Part shown: piece after piece, positions 58,255 through 64,000 of the stretch
Layout: the number at the start of each line of letters is the position of its first letter
Position numbering within the stretch: position 1 is the first letter of the stretch
DNA from: Lathyrus oleraceus
Taxonomy: Eukaryota; Streptophyta; Magnoliopsida; Fabales; Fabaceae
Length of the DNA stretch: 64,000 nucleotides
Direction: 5' to 3'
NCBI RefSeq assembly: GCF_024323335.1
Contig: NC_066581.1
Location: forward strand, 30,438,699-30,502,698
The notes under the pieces: generated by a model
The model's input: the letters and a program-made list of their open reading frames with translations, nothing else
The model's database searches: none
What the model was told of the DNA's origin: nothing
Translations under genes and position numbers: made by a program

Positions 58255-58555
58255 GAGGAGACAAGCATAAGTCCATTACTTGGCAGTTGTTCCAATGATA
58301 TGGTGTGAGACTAGTATAAGCCCATTGATTGGCATCTGGTATCATTGTTTTGTTTTAGGAGATTGGTATAAGCCCATATAGATTGGCATCTGATATCCAT
58401 GTTTTGTTTTGCTTTAGGAGATTGGTATAAGTCCATTTATTGGCATCTGATATCCCTGTTTGTTTTAGGAGATTGGTGTAAATCCATTGATTGGTATCCA
58501 GTATCCACCTTTGTTTGTGAGATTGGTGTAAGTCCAGCAATTGGCATCCGGTATC
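58255..58555 (+). repeat. Tandem repeat in LTR H (about five ~52-bp units)
   Basis: 'gagattggtataagcccat...ttggcatctgatatcc' units at about 58303, 58360, 58418, 58470 and 58520. Confidence 0.88.
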
Positions 58556-59584
58556 ATTTGTTTTGCTTATTTGTTATTGCTCATTGCTTATTCCTAAGGA
58601 CACACTTGAATAATCTTCCATATGATTTCAAGAGGTGAACATCTGAGAAGTTTTACACTCCCTCACCCTCCATCCTTTTGTTTCTTTGAACCTCCTTTTG
58701 CATGTTAAAACCAAAACTTGAAAACTATTGTGCAAACATTTTCACTTCTCTTTTCAAATTAGAAACTTAGGCCCTAAGCCTATGATTTTCAAACTTCTCG
58801 TTTTCATAACATTTCTTCTGAATCAATTCTAATCATACTTTGACCATACTTTTCATGAATACTCAAATCAATTAATCTCACTCATTCAATTGTTTTGTGG
58901 CCCAAGCCCACTTCTCATTCAAGTTTTCATACATTAGCCATAGGTTTGATTTATCCTAGTTGGTTGATGTTAATCTCACCTTTTGTCCTTAGTGATCGAA
59001 CTGTAAGACTTCCGTACTGAAAACAGGGTTAACCCCTCTAGTACGTCGAAGCTATTCTCACATGGTGGACTTGTTGTTTGTATAAGGTTGAGTTTTCTCC
59101 CGTGGATAACGAAAGACCTTAGGGCTTTTGTTTTAAAATGAACCCACTCATATTTTGGAAATCTTTTAGCCGAACTACGGCGTTTTGATCCTTACCTTCC
59201 ATGGAAAGGTACGTAGGCAACAGGTTCATCCGTTCAAACACAAAAATAATAAACTTGTATATTCTTTTCTCATCTTCCCAATCATGTTTGCACAATATGT
59301 CATAAACAAATAAACTTTTTTATACAACAAGTGTGAAAAGGGCTCCCTAGGAGTACCTAGGACGTTTTGGGTGCCTAACACCTTCCCATTGCGTAATTAA
59401 CCCCTTACCCAGATTCTCTGATCTTTTCATTAGTTTTCTACGCGTAAAACTTCTTAGGCTTTTGTTCGCTTTTTAGCCATTCCTTTGGATAAATAAAAGT
59501 GCGGTGGCGACTCGATTCTTTGTATGCTTTGCTTTTGATTTAATCAATAAATCATAAAGTGACGAATACACCGCTACAGAAAAG

Positions 59585-59602
59585 TGGCGACTCTGCTGGG
59601 GA
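59585..59602 (+). promoter_or_regulatory. Primer binding site of Ogre H
   Basis: TGGCGACTCTGCTGGGGA, separated from the LTR by GAAAAG. Ogre elements are known to use tRNA-Arg. Confidence 0.92.
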
Positions 59603-60270
59603 TAACATTAGGCCTTCCTTGGTGGTTTTGCCTACTTTTCACCCTTATTGAATGATATTGTTTATTTGTTATATGACATATTTTTGTACAATTTGGGATA
59701 ACTGTATTGATTGTAATGTTTGAATTGCTTGATATACAACTGTTGTTTGCTTTGGTGATCTCTGTGAGATGAGTTCTATACCCGAACTCGAGTGCACCTT
59801 AGGATAGGAGAATGGCGTAGTCTTGTTGACTGGTGTGGAGTATTCCTTAGCCAGTTAACTTGCGAGTCCATTTACTTGGTGGAGGTCATGTTGGATTAAT
59901 AATGTCACACAAGTTATTTGTGGTTAGGCATTATTCTTTGAATCATGTGCCTTAGACGCCAAGGACCTTAGTTTACCAAGCCCATCTTGGCCTATTTTTA
60001 GGACGTAGTGCGGAGGTCGTTCAGATGTAAGATCTGATGTGATTGTTACGCGATACTACACTCATAAGAGTCTCTCTTGAGAATATTTTTGGAATACGAG
60101 TATTCGTTCCTCCGATAATATTCGAAAGATGGGATGATGACTATCGGAACCTCTGGTAGAACATGCTCGGCAGGTTTAAACCCTAGTACACTCCCTTTGG
60201 GTGGTTCTTAACCAGGACTCCATGCTCGTGACTCTCAGCAAACCCGTGATTCATGGTTGAGTCGTTCAGA

Positions 60271-60351
60271 CATCCTTAATATCAATGGAACTTGGGCGTT
60301 GATAAGGTGTAAACCATAATCCGCCAAAATGGACGGTTGATATTAAGGATG
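60271..60351 (+). repeat. Leader hairpin 1 of H
   Basis: Perfect 15-bp arms CATCCTTAATATCAA/TTGATATTAAGGATG, with inner GGCG/CGCC. Related to the long hairpin of LTRs A, B and D. Confidence 0.85.
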
Positions 60352-60372
60352 ATTGAGTCGGTTCATGTATTT

Positions 60373-60443
60373 TTAATATCAATGGAACTTGGGTGTCGAT
60401 AAGGTGAAAACCATAATCCACCAAAATGGATGATTGATATTAA
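60373..60443 (+). repeat. Leader hairpin 2 of H
   Basis: Arms TTAATATCAAT/ATTGATATTAA; inner GGTG/CACC where hairpin 1 has GGCG/CGCC. A tandem duplicate of hairpin 1. Confidence 0.85.
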
Positions 60444-60607
60444 GGATACTATGAGCTTTCCCATGACCTTTGTCTGGTGTGCTTTGCTTGATCCTTGAGT
60501 GTGATTGTTGCATTCATGCATTCATGCATTCATCTGCATCCATATCATCAAAAAATGAGAATTTTTTTTCAAGGAACTTAAGGGGTTTCTTTGCAAAATT
60601 TTCAGAT

Positions 60608-60860
60608 ATGGAAAGACAAATAATTATCCAATGAGATATTTCCATATGCAATAAAATGATTAATATTTCAAAGTTTGCAAATAAAACCCTCGAGTTCCTT
60701 TGAAATAAAATCAAAGCATATGCACAAACATTTCATGCATCATATGCATAAGCAGGTGTTTTGTTCCGGTCTCCCGTCTTGTGGTCTGATCCCCGTGCTC
60801 TTCATTTATTTTGAAGACGCACTTCGCCGGTACTACACCAGAGCCATCTCTGCAAGATTG
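60608..60860 (+). pseudogene. Ogre H ORF1 remnant and ORF1-gag spacer
   Basis: The ORF1 start ATGGAAAGACAA is followed at once by the sequence that lies after ORF1 in E ('gagatatttccatatg...'). All but about four codons of ORF1 are deleted. The spacer up to the gag ATG is conserved. Confidence 0.82.
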
Positions 60861-60944
60861 ATGGATCATCTTGAGCAAGAGAATTGTGAACTCGAGGAGG
60901 AATTTGCCAGACTAGGTGCTTTTGATGGATTTATTCCTGGTTAG
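60861..60944 (+). pseudogene. Ogre H gag remnant
   Basis: ATG plus about 26 codons (MDHLEQENCELEEEF, a coiled-coil start), then a joint near 60930 and TAG at 60942-60944. The gag domain and zinc knuckle are gone. Confidence 0.82.
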
Positions 60945-61337
60945 CCACTTGTCTTCTTTCTCATACATTGATGCTGAGGATGAAGTTGGAACGCCTTTCC
61001 AAGCTTTATCTATCGCTGAGCCAATTGAGAAGAGGTCTCCTTCATTTGCTTCCTATCGCAATGCGAAACTGGCCATTGAATGTGGTGCAGTTGCTGGTTT
61101 GGGGAAGATGATCGAGCTTGAAGACAATAAATCCCGGGCTGGCATTGGCTATCCTTCTGGGGCATTCAACGAGCAAGGTTTGTTCAAGAGTGGAGGTTTC
61201 ATCCATACTGATCAAGCTGAAGAAGCTGCTACTATCTTGGAAGAGGATGCAGAGGATTTGAGCAACTTCGTCATACCTGGTGGTGTCTGCCACAATTGGG
61301 TCGCTGTAAATGTTCCTACAGTCATTCATAGATCAGA
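60935..61337 (+). pseudogene. Ogre H protease C-terminal remnant (pol exon 1)
   Basis: Frame from LVSHLSSFSYIDAED through the GLGKMIELEDN segment to IPGGVCHNWVAVN, matching E. The catalytic half is deleted, and the joint with gag is out of frame. Confidence 0.88.
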
Positions 61338-61604
61338 GTAATGGTTCACTTTGTTCAAAACCCTTCTCCCATGCCAAAAGGAGAAGTGATGACATTGTTG
61401 GCAGCATTTATACAATGATATTTCATTCAATTAATGCATTGTTAAACATTTGTTTTTCCATTTGTTTTCACTTTTTGCTTTTGCATGAAATCAGTGATCA
61501 CAAAAAACCGATAAAAACAAGAATAAAAGCAATCTTTTTCATCTGCATAATGATTTGCTTGTTTAAATTCTAAAGTTTTTTCATTAACCAAAATCATTAT
61601 GCAG
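61338..61604 (+). other. Putative pol intron of Ogre H (267 nt)
   Basis: GTAATGG to CATTATGCAG. Exon 1 ends GA, exon 2 starts G: the frame is kept in phase 2. AT-rich, with a pyrimidine-rich end only in part. Confidence 0.8.
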
Positions 61605-63249
61605 GTTGATTCTAAAACCCATTGAACATAATGATCCAACGCCATCTCCCAATTTTGAATTCCCTATATTCGAGGCAGAGGAGGATGATGTTGAAGGGAT
61701 CCCTGATGAGATTACCCGTCTTCTTGAGCACGAGAAAAAGATCATTCAGCCGCATCTCGAAGATCTGGAAACAGTCAACTTGGGGTCTGAAGATTGTGTT
61801 CGCATGGTGAAGATTGGGGCACTTCTTGAAGAGTCTGTCAAGAAGAGGTTGATCAGTTTTCTACGAGAATATTCCGATATCTTTGCTTGGTCGTATGAAG
61901 ACATGCCGGGTCTAGATACAAATATTGTGCAACATTTCCTGCCTTTGAAGCCTGAGTGCGTGCCTGTGAAGCAGAACCTCAGAAGAACTCATCCAGATAT
62001 GGCAGTAAAGATCAAAGAGGAAGTTCAGAAGCAAATTGATGCGGGGTTTCTGGTGACTTCTACATATCCTCAATGGGTGGCCAATATTGTGCCTGTGCCT
62101 AAGAAGGACGGAAAAGTCCGTATGTGTGTTCATTACAGAGATTTGAATAAAGCTAGTCCTAAAGATGATTTTCCTCTACCACACATTGATATGTTGGTAG
62201 ACAATACAGCTAAATTCAAAGTCTTTTCCTTTATGGACGGATTTTACGGTTATAATCAAATCAAGATGGCACCCGAGGATATGGAGAAGACAACATTCAT
62301 CACACCTTGGGGAACATTCTGTTATCGAGTGATGCCCTTCGGTTTGAAGAACGCCGGAGCCACGTATCAACGAGCAATGACTACCTTGTTTCATGATATG
62401 ATGCACAAAGAGATAGAGGTCTATGTTGATGATATGATCGCTAAGTCCCGAACGGAAATTGAACATGTTGAGCATTTGTTGAAGCTTTTTCAGCGTCTGA
62501 GGAAGTTTATACTTCGTCTGAATCCGAACAAATGTACATTTGGAGTCCGTTCCGGCAAGTTGTTGGGTTTTGTTGTTAGCGAGAGAGGTATTGAGGTTGA
62601 TCCTGCAAAGGTCAAAGCAATACAAGAGATGCCAGCACCCAAAACTGAGAAGCAAGTCCGAGGTTTTCTCGGCCGCTTGAACTATATTTCCAGATTTATA
62701 TCCCACATGATTACCACATGTGCGCCGATATTCAAGCTCCTCCGAAAAGATCAATCTCATGATTGGACCGAGGATTGCCAGAAATCTTTCGACAGTATCA
62801 AAGAGTATATGTCTGAACCTCCGATCTTGTCTCCGCCTGTAGAAGGAAGACCTCTGATCATGTATCTGACTGTTCTTGAAGACTCGATGGGTTGTGTACT
62901 CGGTCAACAAGATGAATCAGGGAATAAAGAATCTGCAATCTACTACCTCAGTAAGAAGTTTACTGATTGTGAGTCTCGATACTCTATGCTTGAGAAGACG
63001 TGCTGTGCTTTAGCTTGGGCTGCTAAGCGTTTGCGCCAGTACATGATAAATCATACAACTTGGTTGATATCCCGAATGGATCCAATCAAGTACATCTTCG
63101 AGAAGCCTGCTTTAACCGGGAGGATTGCCCGTTGGCAGATGTTGTTGTCTGAGTATGATATCGAGTATCGAGCTCAGAAAGCTATCAAAGGTAGTATCTT
63201 GGCTGACCATTTAGCGCACCAGCCGATTGAAGATCATCAGTCTGTTTAG
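61605..63249 (+). CDS. Ogre H reverse transcriptase and first RNase H (pol exon 2, ends at an in-frame TAG)
   Basis: 547 codons read without a stop after the intron. An acidic pre-RT linker (about residues 1-60) is followed by the RT polymerase: VPVPKKDGKVRMCV near 165-175, first catalytic Asp in FSFMDGFYGYNQ near 211, TPWGTFCYRVMPFGLKNA, and YVDDMIAKS near 273. The connection/RNase H (RPLIMYLTVLE ... MLLSEYDIEYRAQ) begins near 414. The usual CVDYRD reads CVHYRD at 176. TAG at 63247-63249 replaces what is Gln in relatives, and the frame continues open beyond it. With the stop, aRNH and integrase are lost. Confidence 0.9.
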
Positions 63250-64000
63250 TACGACTTCCCAGACGAGGAGATTCTGTATTTGAAAATGAAAGATTGTGAT
63301 GAGCCTACACTTGATGAAGGTCCAGAACCTGGTTCCAGATGGACGATGGTGTTTGATGGCACTGTAAATCAGTATGGAAATGGAATTGGGGCGGTAATCA
63401 TTACTCCTCATGGCACACATATTCCGTTTACAGCAAGGCTAACTTTCAAATGCACGAATAATATGGCTGAGTATGAGGCCTGTATTATGGGACTAGAGGA
63501 ATGCATTGATTTGAGAATCAAGCATCTTGATGTGTATGGTGATTCGGCCCTGGTTGTCAATCAGATCAAGGGTGAATGGGAGACGAATCAACCTGGTCTC
63601 ATTTTGTACAAAGATTATGCAAGAAGGATTTCAACATTCTTTATAGAAGTTGACTTTCATCATATTCCTCGAGAGGATAATCGGATGGCAGATGCTCTTG
63701 CTACGCTTGCTTCGCTGATTATGGTCAAGTATTGGAATGAAGTGCCCAACATTGCCGTGATGCGCTTGGATAGACCAGCTCACGTGTTTGCAATTGAAGA
63801 TGTGAATGATGACAAGCCTTGGTATTTTGATATCAAGAATTTCCTCCAGAACCAGGTCTACCCGCCAGGGGCATCTGTGAAAGATAGGAAAACTTTGAGA
63901 AGGTTGTCAGGCAGTTTCTACCTCAGTGGTGAAGTACTGTATAAGAGAAATTTTGACATGGTTTTGCTCAGATGCGTGGATAGACACGAAGCAAACCTGT
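63250..64000 (+). CDS. Ogre H second RNase H (aRNH) and start of integrase, in frame after the TAG
   Basis: Open to the window end in the frame of the preceding RT. aRNH with all four expected acidic residues: MVFDGTVN, NNMAEYEACIMGLEE, DVYGDSALVV and REDNRMADALATL. Then the pre-integrase linker (YFDIKNFLQNQVYPPGA) up to LRCVDRHEA, the entry to the integrase zinc finger. The archaeal-type RNase H after a degenerate first one is typical for Tat elements; it degrades the RNA strand during reverse transcription. Translation would need readthrough of the TAG. Confidence 0.88.

Larger units (their letters stand above)
54632..59578 (+). mobile_element. 5' LTR of Ogre H (4947 bp)
   Basis: Starts TGTAAGACCTCAATTTTGTC and ends ATACACCGCTACA, followed six bases later by the PBS. 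Features: TATA box (55753), hairpins (56987, 57685), tandem repeat (58255-58555), near-palindrome TACCTTCCATGGAAAGGTA before TACGTAGGC, AATAAA (59492) and a U5 copy of the PBS start (59505-59513). Close relative of solo LTR G. Confidence 0.95.
59603..60607 (+). other. Leader of Ogre H
   Basis: About 1.0 kb of non-coding leader with homology to that of C; contains two long hairpins (60271-60351, 60373-60443). Confidence 0.85.
54632..64000 (+). mobile_element. Ogre H (5' part, runs off the window)
   Basis: Plus-strand element inserted in the leader of E; the predicted duplication is GGTGC at 54627-54631. Order: 5' LTR, PBS, leader with two hairpins, ORF1 remnant, gag remnant, PRO remnant, intron, RT-RNase H, aRNH, integrase start. 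ORF1, gag and most of PRO are deleted. The best preserved pol in the window. Confidence 0.93.

Noticed and set aside
59585..59602. tRNA-like match, considered as a tRNA gene fragment
   Set aside because: Only 18 nt complementary to a tRNA end, directly after an LTR: it is a primer binding site.
62176..62910. 244-codon minus-strand ORF
   Set aside because: Exact antisense shadow of the RT gene of H; codon pattern belongs to the plus strand.

Overview
The window is intergenic plant DNA made entirely of nested LTR retrotransposons of the Ty3/gypsy Tat lineage (Ogre and close relatives). No host gene, tRNA or rRNA gene was found. The reasons are: ~5 kb LTRs starting TGTAAGACC and ending CGCTACA; an 18-nt primer binding site TGGCGACTCTGCTGGGGA (tRNA-Arg type); an extra ORF1 upstream of gag; a short intron between protease and reverse transcriptase; and a second, archaeal-type RNase H (aRNH) after the first. 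This combination, in an AT-rich sequence with such dense nesting, suggests a legume of tribe Fabeae (pea, vetch, faba bean, lentil, grass pea); the genus cannot be told from the sequence.

Elements are named A-H here. 1-1881: end of a minus-strand LTR (LTR1). 1882-19663: the 3' part of plus-strand Ogre A (integrase, long 3'UTR, 3' LTR), interrupted by LTR1, by solo LTR2 (2359-6812) and by solo LTR3 (14201-19083). 19664-22671: 3' part of plus-strand LTR B, into which A inserted. 22672-24871: leader, PBS and 5' LTR end of minus-strand element C, the oldest visible layer. 24872-28240 plus 40045-40495: minus-strand LTR D, inserted in C. 28241-40039: complete minus-strand element F (5-bp duplication GTAAG, two 1.6-kb LTRs) inside D. 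40496-54631: minus-strand Ogre E, also inside D, split by solo LTR G (47004-52429, duplication CCCTG). 54632-64000: plus-strand Ogre H, inserted in the leader of E and running off the window.

All elements are defective. F has lost the RT polymerase and the integrase core. E has lost most of gag, much of PRO, and everything from the RT thumb to the integrase core, but keeps an intact 483-codon ORF1. H has lost ORF1, gag and most of PRO, but its RT-RNase H is open except for one TAG. If any of them moved recently they needed proteins from intact relatives.

The most interesting signal is in the non-coding parts. Several families carry repeated small hairpins whose loops are constant while the stems change in a paired way: (i) about 28 seven-base-loop hairpins in the 3'UTR of F; (ii) CAGTAAC-loop hairpins in the 3'UTRs of A and E; (iii) a row of CCC-GAAA-GGG type hairpins just after the pol stop in A, E and F; (iv) a ~70-bp long hairpin in LTRs A, B and D, and twice in the leader of H; (v) a short hairpin directly after a conserved TACGTAGGC box near the 3' end of nearly every LTR. 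These suggest a conserved RNA-structure layer in Ogre-type RNAs that I do not know to be described; all pairings were read by eye.
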